The notes beneath the pieces are model-generated. The model saw only the letters and a list, made by a program, of their open reading frames with translations. It ran no database searches and was not told the DNA's origin. Made by a program: the position numbers and the translations under genes. Below are positions 17,704 to 26,742 of a stretch of 64,000 bases of DNA, piece after piece (the first letter of the stretch is position 1; every line of letters starts with the position of its first letter). This DNA is from Candidatus Krumholzibacteriota bacterium (lineage in GTDB: Bacteria; Krumholzibacteriota; Krumholzibacteriia; LZORAL124-64-63): assembly GCA_022711765.1 (NCBI GenBank), contig JAKLEB010000001.1, positions 1,470,694 through 1,534,693 on the forward strand. Reading direction: 5' to 3'.

Positions 17704-19581
17704 CTACTTCAGCAGGACGGTCTTGCCCTGCAGGGTCGTGCGCGGCGCGCCCGTGGCGGGATCGACGAGCCGCAGCCGGTAAAGGTACACGCCGGCCTCG
17801 GCCCGGCGACCGGTGAAGAGCGGGACCTCGCCGACCTGCTGCACGCCGAGCTGGCGGCGCTCGACGAGGCGGCCGCGCAGGTCGTAGACCTCGAGGGTCA
17901 CCGAGTTCTGGTGCGGCAGGGCGAACGAGATCCGCGGATCGCGCGAGGGGTTGGCGACGTTGAACACCTGCGCGTACGCCGGCGCCGCGAACGGGTCGTC
18001 ACCGACGCCGATCGGATTCGGCGCCAGATAGGCCCACGGCGCGCAGCACGTGAATTCCCGCTCCCGGTACCACCAGGTGCGCGTGCCGTAGCTGTCGATG
18101 ATCGGCAGGTAGGAGTCGCCGTCGTACAGCGTCACGCCGAAGTGCAGGGTGCGGTCGCCGAGATCGGCGGGGTACGACAGCGCAGTGAGGTCGATCGCCA
18201 GCTCGGCCGTGTAGCCGGTGTCCGTGTCCAGACCGAGCGTGTCGACGGTCGTGCCAGCCATCAGGTTAAGCGCGACCTCGGCCGTGCCCGCGAGGACCAT
18301 CGTGAGCAGGTAGTCCTGCGCCGAGGCTTCGCCGTCCGCGCCCACCTGGAACGCCAGTCGGCGTTGCAGAAGGTTGTTGTCGGTGTGCCGCAGCACCTGG
18401 TCCTCGATCGAGACCACGAACCCGTCCCAGCGGTCGGGCACGGTGTGGTACTGGACGACCTCATCGCGCACCTCGAAACCGAAGTACAGCGTCGTGCCGT
18501 TGTAGAAGACCTTGACCGTCCCGTCGGCCGGGTCGGAGACGAACGCCTGGTCGCCGTGCACGGGCGGCTGGTACTGGCCGGCCCGGTAGGGGCCCACGCC
18601 GTCGTAGGTCGCGCGCAGCGCGTCGTCGTCCCAGCGCAGGTCGAAGGTGTAGACGCCCGGGTCGTTCCAGAGCGGCTCGGTCAGGGCGCCGTCGATCACC
18701 GGCGCCGCCGCCAGCGGCCGGATCTCGAGTTCGGGGTCGATCGCCGGCACCGGACCGGACGTCGTCGTCACGTCGGGTCGCGCGTGGATGCGGACCTCGT
18801 TGTACCAGCCGGTGTTGCCCCAGGGATCCTGCCACCAGACGCGGTTGGAGGAGAACAGACCGACGGCCGGCGGCCAGAAGTAGTCGGTGTCGTAGATCGA
18901 GACGTTCCACTCGATGACGTCGCCCTCGGGACGAGTGATGTCGTAGCCCATCACGGCGAGGTCGAACCGCATCTCGACCGTGTAGCCGGTATCCAGGGTC
19001 GCGTCATTGTTCGACAGGCCGTGAACGACGGTGACCGCGTCCCAGGCGGCGATCTGCTCGGGCGTGCGCGGGACCGACGGGTCGTTGTTCGACCAGTAGC
19101 CGCGGAAATCCGGCAGCTGCCCGGCAGGCTGGGGGTCGTTCAGGTCGGGATACCACCACGAGTAGAAGTACTCTGCGGGCGCCTTGGGGAAGCCCTCCGC
19201 CGCGTGATTCTTGAGGTCCATCAGGAGTCCGTCGAAGCGGGTCCACTCACGGCTGCCGCCCACCGAGATGTCGGGGATCTCGGCGCCCAGATAGAGCTGG
19301 TCGCCGCGCACCAGGAACTTGAGCGTGGCCTCGGTCGGGTCGGAGGCGTCCCAGCCCGTCTCGGCTTTCCAGCCGCTGCCGGGATCGCCGGCGTTCTCGC
19401 CGTAGACGACGACCTTGGTCTCGGCGGCCGCCCACGCCGCCTCGTCGAGCACGCCGTCGAGCACGATCGGGTTGGGCGAGACCCGCGCCCAGATGACGTC
19501 CTCGCGCGGTGCCTGCGCCGCGGCCGGCAGAGCCAGCCCGAGCAGGACGGCGAGGAGCACGAGCAGGGATGTTCTGGTCAT
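17704..19581 (-). CDS. Secreted protein with two CBM9-like domains and FlgD-type C-terminus
   Basis: The precursor has 625 residues and a signal peptide ending near A-A-A-Q-A. Two carbohydrate-binding family-9-like domains follow. The first (about 30-245) opens with I-V-L-D-G-V-L-D-E-A-A-W, and the second (about 265-510) opens with P-V-I-D-G-A-L-T-E-P-L-W. A FlgD-like module (about 535-625) with V-T-L-E-V-Y-D-L-R-G-R and the end T-V-L-L-K closes the protein. CBM9-like domains bind sugar chain ends in xylanases; here they are probably surface glycan binders feeding the adjacent TonB receptor. GAGGAGGT lies seven bases before the ATG. It begins five bases after the LacI-type regulator stops, so the two share a transcript. 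Confidence 0.87.
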   Translation of the reverse strand: MTRTSLLVLLAVLLGLALPAAAQAPREDVIWARVSPNPIVLDGVLDEAAWAAAETKVVVYGENAGDPGSGWKAETGWDASDPTEATLKFLVRGDQLYLGAEIPDISVGGSREWTRFDGLLMDLKNHAAEGFPKAPAEYFYSWWYPDLNDPQPAGQLPDFRGYWSNNDPSVPRTPEQIAAWDAVTVVHGLSNNDATLDTGYTVEMRFDLAVMGYDITRPEGDVIEWNVSIYDTDYFWPPAVGLFSSNRVWWQDPWGNTGWYNEVRIHARPDVTTTSGPVPAIDPELEIRPLAAAPVIDGALTEPLWNDPGVYTFDLRWDDDALRATYDGVGPYRAGQYQPPVHGDQAFVSDPADGTVKVFYNGTTLYFGFEVRDEVVQYHTVPDRWDGFVVSIEDQVLRHTDNNLLQRRLAFQVGADGEASAQDYLLTMVLAGTAEVALNLMAGTTVDTLGLDTDTGYTAELAIDLTALSYPADLGDRTLHFGVTLYDGDSYLPIIDSYGTRTWWYREREFTCCAPWAYLAPNPIGVGDDPFAAPAYAQVFNVANPSRDPRISFALPHQNSVTLEVYDLRGRLVERRQLGVQQVGEVPLFTGRRAEAGVYLYRLRLVDPATGAPRTTLQGKTVLLK

Positions 19582-19586
19582 CTTCG

Positions 19587-20624
19587 CTACCTCCTCAACA
19601 GGGGCGACTGCGCGACCGCCGCACGGCGCGGCGTCCCGCAGGATTCACGAACTGTCAGCACCGCCGGAAGCGTTTCGCGCACGGCCGGAGATCCGGCGTC
19701 GCCTTCCACGGCGGCGAGCATCAGCGCGACCGCTCGACGGCCGAGCCCGTAGGCGTCGATCGTGACCGTGGTCAGCGGAGGGTTCAGGTAGCGGGCGATC
19801 GTCAGGTCGTCGAAACCGACGACCGCGACGTCCTCGGGGACCCGCACCCCGCATTCCCGCGCCGCGCCGAGCAGACCGATCGCCATGCTGTCGTTCGCCG
19901 CGAAGACGGCCGTCGGTCGCGGAGTCCGCCCGAGGAGCTGGAGCCCCGCGGCGTGGCCGGCGGTCTCGCGGAAATCGCCCGGCTCGATCACGGCCCGCGC
20001 CGGATCCAGTCCGAATCCGGCGAGCGCCGCCTGGTAACCACGCCGGCGCCCGTCCGCGTCGGAGTTGCCCGCGGGTCCGGCGATCATCGCGATCTCGCGG
20101 TGGCCGAGCCCCAGGAGGTGCTCGGTCGCCGCCTTGGCTCCGGCGAAGTTGTCGACCGAGACCGCGCCGCAATCGGCGGCCAGGAAGCCGGGATTCAGCA
20201 GGACCACCGGCAACCGCTTGCGAATCCGTTCCACCGTCTCGACCGACGCCCCGTCTGGCGTCATCATCATGAGTCCGTCGACGCGCCCGAGCATCGCCCG
20301 CGCGGCGTTCAGGACGTCCTCGTTGCTCGCATGCGAGCTGGACAGGAGGATCTGGTAGCCGGACTGGCGCGCCCGGTGGTCGATGCCGCGGATGATCTCG
20401 GAGTAGAATTCGCCGAAGAGGTCGGGCAGCAGGACCCCGAAGGCATTGCTGTGGCTCGTGGTGAGGCTCTTGGCGGCCTCGTTCGGCCAGTAGTCGCACG
20501 CGACGGCGGCTTGCATCACGCGGAGCGCCGTCTCATCGTTGACCAGATCCTGGTTGTTGAAGACTCGCGAGACGGTCGCGATCGAGACGCCGGCTGCGCG
20601 AGCAACATCGCGGATTGTCGCCAC
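19587..20624 (-). CDS. LacI family transcriptional regulator of the glucan locus
   Basis: The protein has 345 residues. The N-terminal helix-turn-helix and hinge are typical (A-T-I-R-D-V-A-R-A-A-G-V-S-I-A-T-V-S-R-V-F-N-N, residues 2-25), followed by a periplasmic-binding-protein-like effector domain (about 60-330) with V-D-G-L-M-M-M, A-V-F-A-A-N-D and V-V-G-F-D-D. The start is GTG at 20624 with GGAGG five bases upstream; the in-frame upstream extension is low-complexity (G-D-P-G-D-P) and precedes the conserved HTH start, so I exclude it. It heads the minus operon through the GH144-type gene and faces the phosphorylase gene. An operator matching the LacI-family consensus lies between. The inducer is unknown, presumably a sophoro-oligosaccharide. 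Confidence 0.93.
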   Translation of the reverse strand: MATIRDVARAAGVSIATVSRVFNNQDLVNDETALRVMQAAVACDYWPNEAAKSLTTSHSNAFGVLLPDLFGEFYSEIIRGIDHRARQSGYQILLSSSHASNEDVLNAARAMLGRVDGLMMMTPDGASVETVERIRKRLPVVLLNPGFLAADCGAVSVDNFAGAKAATEHLLGLGHREIAMIAGPAGNSDADGRRRGYQAALAGFGLDPARAVIEPGDFRETAGHAAGLQLLGRTPRPTAVFAANDSMAIGLLGAARECGVRVPEDVAVVGFDDLTIARYLNPPLTTVTIDAYGLGRRAVALMLAAVEGDAGSPAVRETLPAVLTVRESCGTPRRAAVAQSPLLRR

Positions 20625-20686
20625 GTTCGCCTCCCGTCTGGGTCTCGCGGGTTCGCCGGGGTCGCCGGGGTCGCCGCTGCACGGCG

Positions 20687-20702
20687 ATGTAAACGGTTTC
20701 AT
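20687..20702. promoter_or_regulatory. LacI-family operator in the divergent regulator/phosphorylase region
   Basis: ATGTAAACGGTTTCAT contains TGTAAACGGTTTCA, which fits the LacI/CcpA-type consensus TG-N-AA-N-CG-N-TT-N-CA at every fixed position. It is 62 bases upstream of the LacI-type start codon and 26 bases upstream of a plus-strand -35 box. On the minus strand it lies just downstream of a TTGACA, where binding would block the left operon. Confidence 0.75.
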
Positions 20703-20715
20703 AAAATTGAGAATC

Positions 20716-20757
20716 TGTCAACGGTAATTTGACAAATCGGGCGGTCACGGCTAGAAA
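20716..20757 (+). promoter_or_regulatory. Promoter for the phosphorylase operon, inside a divergent -35 pair
   Basis: TTGACA (20729-20734), 17 bases, then TAGAAA (20752-20757) makes a good sigma70-type promoter 35 bases before the ATG at 20793. The inverted hexamer TGTCAA at 20716-20721 gives TTGACA on the minus strand, seven bases away, so two -35 boxes point outward. A matching -10 for the minus strand is not obvious. Confidence 0.55.
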
Positions 20758-20792
20758 GACCGCGGACAGCGCAACCAGGCGAGGAACGTCCG

Positions 20793-23700
20793 ATGACCCA
20801 GCCTCCCGACCGGTCCGCACGCGCAAGCGACCTGGCCGCACGCCGTCCGGGCCCCGCGGCCGCCGGCCGCGGCTCTGGCGCGTCGCGGTTCGGCGACCAC
20901 GCCCTCTGCGGGGACGAGGGCCTGGCGATCCTGATCCGCGACCTCACGAGCGGGGACTACTGGGTCGCGGGCGGCGGGAGCGAGCGCACCGGCGGCGCGG
21001 CGACCTACCGCGACGAACGGGCCGGCATCCGCGCGACGCTCGACGTGAGCGGCGCCGCGGACGCGGCATCCACGCTCTTCCAACTCGCCCTCGTGAACCT
21101 CGGCGCCGAGACCCGGCACGTCGACGTGACCACCTTTGCCGAGGTCGTCCTGCTCGACCCGCGCGCTCACGCGGCGCATCCGGCGTTCGCCAAGCTCTTC
21201 CTGCAGACCGAATTCGTGGACGGCGCCGCGGCCATCCTGGTCCGCCGGCGACCGCGGGAGCCGGGCGAGCGACATCCCTGGCTCGTGCACGCGAGCCTGG
21301 ACGGCGGCCCTGTCGAGTTCGAGACCGACCGCGCGCGCTTCCTGGGGCGGGGCCGCCACCCGGGACGTCCGGCGGCGATGGTCACCCGCGCGCCGCTCTC
21401 GGGAACCTGCGGGAACGTCCTGGATCCGTGCCTCGCCCTGCGGCGGACGGTGACGCTGGCGCCCGGCGAGCCCGTCACCCTCGGCTTCCTGCTCGGCGCA
21501 GCGGCGGATCTCGCCGGCGCGCTGGCGATGGCGCGGCGCGGTAAGGGCCGCGCCGTCGCGGTCGAGCCGCCGGCCGAATCCGGCCCGGCCGTGACGCCCG
21601 AGGCGCCCAACGGCTTCGGCCGGTTCGACCCGGACGGCCGCGAGTACGTGATCCAGGTACGCCGGCGGGCCGACGGCAGCCTCGTGGTGCCCCCGCGCCC
21701 CTGGGTCAACGTGATCGCCGGCGAGTCGTTCGGCTGCCTCGTGAGCGAGACCGGAGCAGGCACGACCTGGGGCGGCAACAGCCGCGAGCAACGCCTGACG
21801 CCGTGGTTCAACGATCCGGTGCTCGACCCTCACGGCGACGCGGTCTACTTGCGCGACGAGGACCAGGGCGCGTTCTGGTCCTGCTGGCCCGGCCCGTCGC
21901 CGGCGCCGGCCGACTACGAGGTGCGCCATGGTTTCGGCTACTCCGGCTGCCGCGTCGCTCACGGCGGGATCGAGACCGATACCCTCGTGTTCGTCGCGCG
22001 GCGGGACCCCGTACGCGTGACGCGGGTCCGCGTGCGGAACGCCGGCGCGGCGACCCGTCGCCTCTCGCTGTGGGGCCACGCCCGGCTCGTGCTCGGGACC
22101 ACGGTCGAGGACAGCGCGCCGGCCGTGACGGCATCGTACGATCCCGAGTCGGGCGCCCTCCTCGCTCGCAACGGCAAGGCCGGCCCCTGGACCGGGCACG
22201 CCGCATTCGGCGCCCTCGTGAGCGCCGAACCTGGCCTGACGATCGCGCACGACACGAGCCGCGCCGCGTTCCTCGGGCCCGCGCTCGACCTCGCCACGCC
22301 CGCCTTCGCCGTGCCGTCCGGCGACCCGACCGCCACGACGGGTCTCGACGCCGCGTTCACCCATCGCGCGGCGTTCACCCTCGCGCCCGGCGAGACGCGC
22401 GAGGTCGCGATCCTGCTCGGCCAGGCGTCGAGCGCCGGCGGCGCGCGCGAGCTCGTCGCGCGGTTCGCGCAACCCGGTGCCGGCGAGGCCGCCTGCGCCG
22501 AGAGCCGCGACTTCTGGCGCGACGGCCTCGCCGGCCTGCGCGTCGAGACCCCGGCTCCGGCGATCGACCTGATGGTCAACGGCTGGCTCGGCTACCAGAC
22601 GCTGAGCTGCCGGCTGCGGGGGCGCACCGCCCTCTACCAGTCAGGCGGCGCGTTCGGCTTCCGCGACCAGCTCCAGGACGCGCTGGCTCTCCTGCCGCTC
22701 TGGCCCGACCTCGCGCGCGCGCAGATCCTCCTGCACGCCGCGCACCAGTTCGTCGAGGGCGACGTGCTGCACTGGTGGCATCCGCCCCTGGATCGCGGCA
22801 TCCGCACGCGCTTCGCCGACGATCTGCTCTGGCTGCCCTACCTCGCGGCGCAGTACGTCGCCGCGACGGGCGATGCCGCCGTCCTCGCCGAGATCGCGCC
22901 CTATCTGGCGGCGCGCTCGCTCGCGCCGGGCGAGGACGAGGCGTTCCTCGCTCCCGAACCGGCCGGCGAGTCTGGCGACATCTACGACCATTGCTGCCGC
23001 TCGCTCGACCGGTCGCTCGCGGTCGGCGCACACGGCCTGCCGCTCTTCGGCACCGGCGACTGGAACGACGGCATGAACCGCGTCGGCCGCAAGGGGCGCG
23101 GCGAGAGCGTTTGGATGGGGTTCTTCCTCGTCGCGACGATCGATGCGTTCGCGCCGCTCGTGGAGGCGCGCGGCGATCTGGAGCGGCTGGACCGCTATCG
23201 CCGGCACCGGCAGGCGCTCGCGGCGGCGCTGAACGACGTCGGCTGGGACGGCGGCTGGTACCGGCGCGGCTACTACGACGACGGCGCGCCGCTCGGGACC
23301 GCCACCGACCCGGAGTGCCGCATCGACGCGCTCGTTCAGGCGTGGTCGGTGCTGAGCGGGGTCGCGCCGCGCGAGCGGGCCGCGCAGGCTCTCGACGCGG
23401 TCGAGACGCACCTCGTCGACCGCGAGGCCGGCTTGATCCGCCTCCTGACTCCGCCCTTCGTCGACACGCCCCGCGACCCCGGCTACATCAAGGGTTACGT
23501 GGCCGGCGTGCGCGAGAACGGCGGCCAGTACACGCACGCGGCGCTCTGGGTCGTGCGAGCGATGGCCGAGGCCGGCCGGCGCGATCGCGCGGCAGCGCTG
23601 CTCGAGATGCTGAGCCCCGTCTCCCACGCGGACACCCCCGCGCGGGTCGCGCGCTACCAGATCGAGCCCTATGTCGTCGCGGCGGACGTCTACGGCGCCA

Positions 23701-24062
23701 GTCCGCACGTGGGCCGCGGCGGATGGTCCTGGTACACCGGATCGTCGGGGTGGATGCTCCGCGTGGCTCTGGAGTCCGTGCTCGGCCTGCGGCTCGAAGG
23801 CGGCCAGACGCTGGTCGTCAAGCCGTGCATCCCCGACGGCTGGGAACGCTACGGCGTGCGCTGGCGGCTGCCCGGCTCGGAATCCGTCTACGACATCCAG
23901 GTCGTGAATCCGGACGGCTGCGCCGCCGTCGTGGTCGCCGCGAACCTGGACGGCAAGGCCCTCGCCGTCGCGGATGGCGTCTGCCGGATCCCGCTGCGCC
24001 GGGACAGCGAGGTCCACCGCGTGAAGATCGTCCTGGGCGCTGCGCCGGAAGGTCCGCCGTGA
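20793..24062 (+). CDS. GH94 phosphorylase, NdvB-C-terminal-like; probable 1,2-beta-oligoglucan phosphorylase
   Basis: The protein has 1089 residues and no signal peptide, so it is cytoplasmic. It matches the GH94 part of cyclic beta-1,2-glucan synthase (NdvB). A beta-sandwich N-half contains A-H-P-A-F-A-K-L-F-L-Q-T-E, F-E-T-D-R-A-R-F-L-G-R-G and L-S-G-T-C-G-N-V-L-D. The (alpha/alpha)6 domain contains G-T-G-D-W-N-D-G-M-N with the likely general acid Asp759, E-N-G-G-Q-Y-T-H and G-G-W-S-W-Y-T-G-S. Free-standing proteins of this size and kind are 1,2-beta-oligoglucan phosphorylases, which release glucose-1-phosphate. It is a distinct match from cellobiose phosphorylase, which is shorter. GAGGAA precedes the ATG. 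Its stop overlaps the GTG of the GH1 gene. Confidence 0.85.
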   Translation: MTQPPDRSARASDLAARRPGPAAAGRGSGASRFGDHALCGDEGLAILIRDLTSGDYWVAGGGSERTGGAATYRDERAGIRATLDVSGAADAASTLFQLALVNLGAETRHVDVTTFAEVVLLDPRAHAAHPAFAKLFLQTEFVDGAAAILVRRRPREPGERHPWLVHASLDGGPVEFETDRARFLGRGRHPGRPAAMVTRAPLSGTCGNVLDPCLALRRTVTLAPGEPVTLGFLLGAAADLAGALAMARRGKGRAVAVEPPAESGPAVTPEAPNGFGRFDPDGREYVIQVRRRADGSLVVPPRPWVNVIAGESFGCLVSETGAGTTWGGNSREQRLTPWFNDPVLDPHGDAVYLRDEDQGAFWSCWPGPSPAPADYEVRHGFGYSGCRVAHGGIETDTLVFVARRDPVRVTRVRVRNAGAATRRLSLWGHARLVLGTTVEDSAPAVTASYDPESGALLARNGKAGPWTGHAAFGALVSAEPGLTIAHDTSRAAFLGPALDLATPAFAVPSGDPTATTGLDAAFTHRAAFTLAPGETREVAILLGQASSAGGARELVARFAQPGAGEAACAESRDFWRDGLAGLRVETPAPAIDLMVNGWLGYQTLSCRLRGRTALYQSGGAFGFRDQLQDALALLPLWPDLARAQILLHAAHQFVEGDVLHWWHPPLDRGIRTRFADDLLWLPYLAAQYVAATGDAAVLAEIAPYLAARSLAPGEDEAFLAPEPAGESGDIYDHCCRSLDRSLAVGAHGLPLFGTGDWNDGMNRVGRKGRGESVWMGFFLVATIDAFAPLVEARGDLERLDRYRRHRQALAAALNDVGWDGGWYRRGYYDDGAPLGTATDPECRIDALVQAWSVLSGVAPRERAAQALDAVETHLVDREAGLIRLLTPPFVDTPRDPGYIKGYVAGVRENGGQYTHAALWVVRAMAEAGRRDRAAALLEMLSPVSHADTPARVARYQIEPYVVAADVYGASPHVGRGGWSWYTGSSGWMLRVALESVLGLRLEGGQTLVVKPCIPDGWERYGVRWRLPGSESVYDIQVVNPDGCAAVVVAANLDGKALAVADGVCRIPLRRDSEVHRVKIVLGAAPEGPP

Positions 24063-25435
24063 GCGCATTCCCCCCCGGCTTCCTCTGGGGCGCCGCCACC
24101 TCCGCCTATCAGATCGAGGGCTCGCCACTCGCCGACGGTGCCGGGCCAAGCAACTGGCACGTCTTCTCGCACACGCCCGGCAAGACCGCGCGCGGCGAGA
24201 CGGGCGACCTGGCCTGCGACCACTACCGCCGCTTTGGCGAGGACGTCCGGCTCATGCAGGAGCTGGGCCTCGGGGCCTATCGCTTCAGCCTGGCGTGGAG
24301 CCGCGTGCTGCCCGACGGCACCGGCCGGGTCAACGAGCGCGGGCTCGACTTCTACGACCGCCTCGTCGACCAGCTGCTCGCCGCGCGGATCACGCCGTTC
24401 GCGACGCTCTTCCACTGGGACTGGCCCGCGGCGCTGGACGAGCGCGGCGGCTGGGTCCATCCCGACAGCGCGCACTGGTTCGCGGACTACGCGCAGGTCG
24501 TCTGGCGGCGGCTCGGCGATCGCGTCGCGCACTGGACGACCCTGAACGAGCCGTGGGTCGTGATGGACGCCGGCTACGTGCACGGCGTCCACGCGCCGGG
24601 CCACGCGAGCCTCGCCGAGGCGCCGCGCGTCGCGCACAATCTGCTGCGCGCCCACGGGACCGCCGTGCAGGCGTACCGCGCGCTCCCGGCCGCGTTGCGC
24701 GCCGGCGGCGCCGGCCAGATCGGCATCGTGGTGAACCTCGAGCCGAAGGACGCTGCGAGCGAGGCCGCGGCCGACCTGGCGGCCGCGCGGCGGGCCGACG
24801 CCTACATGAACCGCTACTTCCTCGACGCGCTGTGTCTCGGGCGGTATCCGGACGAGCTGGCGGAGATCTTCGGCGCCCACTGGCCGCAGTACCGCGCCGG
24901 CGATCCGGCGGCGGAGTTCGCGCTCATCGGCGAGCCGATCGACTTCCTCGGCATCAACTACTACATGCGGTCGGTGAACCGGCACGATCCGTCGGTCCCG
25001 CCGGTGTTCGCGGCGCCCGTGAAGCAAGCCGGCGCGGACTACACGGACCTGGGCTGGGAAGTGCATCCGGAGAGCCTGCGGCGGGTGCTGGCCTGGGTGA
25101 CGGAGCGCTACGGGAAGCGCCCGCTCTATGTCACCGAGAACGGCGCGGCCTACCTGGATCCGGCGCCGGTCGCAGCCGGCCGCGGTCCGGCGCGCGTCGC
25201 CGACCCGCGGCGCGTCGCGTACCTGCGGTCGCACCTGGCCGCCATGCGCGACGCGATGCGGCAGGGCGCGGACGTGCGGGGCTACTTCGTGTGGTCACTG
25301 CTCGACAACTACGAGTGGGCGTGCGGCTACGCGATGACGCTGGGGATCGTGGCGGTCGACCGGGCGACCCAGGCGCGCGTCGTCAAGGACAGCGGGTGGT
25401 TCTACCGCAACGTGATCGCGAGGGGCGGGGTCTAG
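24059..25435 (+). CDS. GH1 family beta-glucosidase
   Basis: The protein has 458 residues, the standard GH1 length, with no signal peptide. The (beta/alpha)8 barrel starts F-P-P-G-F-L-W-G-A-A-T-S-A-Y-Q-I-E-G. The acid/base Glu164 is in T-L-N-E-P-W and the nucleophile Glu360 in Y-V-T-E-N-G-A. W-S-L-L-D-N-Y-E-W near residue 420 supplies the aglycone-pocket residues typical of beta-glucosidases. The start is GTG at 24059, overlapping the phosphorylase stop (GTGA), so the two are made together. In this setting it would hydrolyse sophorose or short beta-1,2-linked glucosides left by the phosphorylase, though GH1 enzymes often accept several linkages. Confidence 0.95.
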   Translation: MSAFPPGFLWGAATSAYQIEGSPLADGAGPSNWHVFSHTPGKTARGETGDLACDHYRRFGEDVRLMQELGLGAYRFSLAWSRVLPDGTGRVNERGLDFYDRLVDQLLAARITPFATLFHWDWPAALDERGGWVHPDSAHWFADYAQVVWRRLGDRVAHWTTLNEPWVVMDAGYVHGVHAPGHASLAEAPRVAHNLLRAHGTAVQAYRALPAALRAGGAGQIGIVVNLEPKDAASEAAADLAAARRADAYMNRYFLDALCLGRYPDELAEIFGAHWPQYRAGDPAAEFALIGEPIDFLGINYYMRSVNRHDPSVPPVFAAPVKQAGADYTDLGWEVHPESLRRVLAWVTERYGKRPLYVTENGAAYLDPAPVAAGRGPARVADPRRVAYLRSHLAAMRDAMRQGADVRGYFVWSLLDNYEWACGYAMTLGIVAVDRATQARVVKDSGWFYRNVIARGGV

Positions 25436-25749
25436 GCCGATCCGCCGCGCCGGTCACCGCGGGCACACCTCACCACCACCGCCTCGCGCATGTCCACGCC
25501 TCCCTTCGCCGTCAGGCGCAAGACGGATCGGCTGGAGTCCATGGGGAATGACCGCCGGCAGGGGTAGAGTGCTCGACGGCGCGCAATCGAGGTGGTAGTA
25601 TCAAGATCGATCTGGTCCGGTGCGCGATCTGGGGGACGTATCATCGAGCAATACAGCTGATCGGGCGACTTGTCCAACGGGCACGACCGACTCGGTGATT
25701 GTTCGGTGAGGCGCACGTGCGGTCTCGACGATTGGAGGGGGAAATTACC
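25436..25749. other. 314-bp intergenic stretch before the LVIVD protein gene
   Basis: I see no convincing gene here. The last 20 bases hold a strong ribosome-binding run (GGAGGGGGAAA) for the gene at 25750. There is no clear terminator after the GH1 gene and no consensus promoter. Confidence 0.5.
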
Positions 25750-26583
25750 ATGGCAACATTGAGAATTAGACGCGCTTGCGGCGACGGCGGCAAGCACGGG
25801 CGCGTCGTCGCGGTGATGGCATTCGCGACGTGCACCCTGTCCTACGCAACTCTGGGCGGAATAGCCCGCGCCGAGTGCATCGATTGCGGCTCCTACCTGC
25901 ACTGGGTGGGCGGCGTGGACACGCCGGGCTATGCACACGGCGTTTCCATCTCCGGAAGCTATGCCTACGTGGTGGACCTGGACGCTGGCCTCCAGGTGAT
26001 CGACATCACGGATCCGGCGAGCCCGCAGCTGGTAGGCGGCGTGGGCACGTCGGACTGGGCTTACAGCATCGCCGTCTCCGGGAGCCACGCCTACGTGGCG
26101 GCCCGGGAAGCTGGCCTGCAGGTGATCGACATCACGGACCCGGTGAGCCCGCAGTTGGTGGGCGGCGTGGACACGCCTGACGCTGCTTGGGGCGTCGCCA
26201 TCTCCGGGAGCCACGCCTACGTGGCGGACGGTTCCGCCGGCCTTCAGGTCGCGCCGCTGCAGTGCAACATAGTGGGCGTCGAGTCTCCCGATCTCATGAA
26301 CGTCAGCGGTCTCTATCGGCTGGCAAACCACCCCAATCCTTTCAACCCCAGCACGACGATCGTGTACGAGATTCTCACGGCCGGTCCTGTACGATTGCAG
26401 GTGTTCGACCTGCGTGGACACCTCGTGAGGACGCTGCGGGATGAATGGTCGCTGGCGGGACGCCATGCAGCGCAGTGGGACGGCCGCGACCGCGACGGCC
26501 GCGATCTACCGAGCGCGGTGTACCTCTCGCGACTCCATGCTGGCGGGAAGGTCGCGTTGGGGCGGATGACGTTGGTGCGGTAG
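25750..26583 (+). CDS. Secreted LVIVD-repeat protein with FlgD-type C-terminus
   Basis: The precursor has 277 residues: a long basic N-region and signal peptide (to about residue 40), then three LVIVD-type blades of 42 residues each. These contain V-S-G-S-H-A-Y-V-A and A-G-L-Q-V-I-D-I-T-D-P. A FlgD-like Ig module (about 190-277) has N-P-F-N-P-S-T-T, L-Q-V-F-D-L-R-G-H and the end M-T-L-V-R. The third blade is cut short at G-L-Q-V-A-P-L-Q-C, where the Cys begins the linker; the same pattern occurs in the longer relative at 45600-47798. Three blades are too few for a closed propeller, so the gene may be contracted or the protein may oligomerise. Function unknown. Confidence 0.85.
   Translation: MATLRIRRACGDGGKHGRVVAVMAFATCTLSYATLGGIARAECIDCGSYLHWVGGVDTPGYAHGVSISGSYAYVVDLDAGLQVIDITDPASPQLVGGVGTSDWAYSIAVSGSHAYVAAREAGLQVIDITDPVSPQLVGGVDTPDAAWGVAISGSHAYVADGSAGLQVAPLQCNIVGVESPDLMNVSGLYRLANHPNPFNPSTTIVYEILTAGPVRLQVFDLRGHLVRTLRDEWSLAGRHAAQWDGRDRDGRDLPSAVYLSRLHAGGKVALGRMTLVR
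25918..26262 (+). repeat. 126-bp tandem coding repeat (LVIVD blades)
   Basis: Units begin at 25918, 26044 and 26170 with an exact 126-base period. The first two units are almost identical over the G-L-Q-V-I-D-I-T-D-P portion at the DNA level, which suggests recent duplication or gene conversion. The third unit is truncated. Confidence 0.8.
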
Positions 26584-26605
26584 CCTGGAAACGGCTCTTG
26601 TCGAC

Positions 26606-26623
26606 ACCCCCAGGAACGGGGGT
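26606..26623. terminator. Short GC hairpin between convergent genes
   Basis: ACCCCC and GGGGGT pair around a 6-base loop, 22 bases past the LVIVD gene stop. No T-run follows. It is weak as a terminator. The remaining bases to 26742 show nothing else. Confidence 0.35.
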
Positions 26624-26742
26624 CGCGAGGAGAGTACTCGTCGCCGACCTGTCCTTGGCGGTGACCGGGATGAAGAGGGCGGCGGCCCGGGGCACGCGCC
26701 ACGGCGAACCGATCGTGCGGGGCCGTCGCGCGCCGGTCACCT

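Noticed and set aside
11790..17816. An uninterrupted plus-strand frame of about 2000 codons opposite the 1093-aa protein and TonB receptor genes
   Set aside because: The product is a monotonous Arg/Ala/Val/Glu-rich string with no domains. Such frames are a by-product of GC-rich third positions on the opposite strand.
20625..20702. N-terminal extension of the LacI regulator through a 9-base tandem repeat (TCGCCGGGG units near 20653-20680)
   Set aside because: The extension would encode G-D-P-G-D-P-type low complexity ahead of the conserved helix-turn-helix start and would contain the operator. The GTG at 20624 has a good ribosome-binding site.
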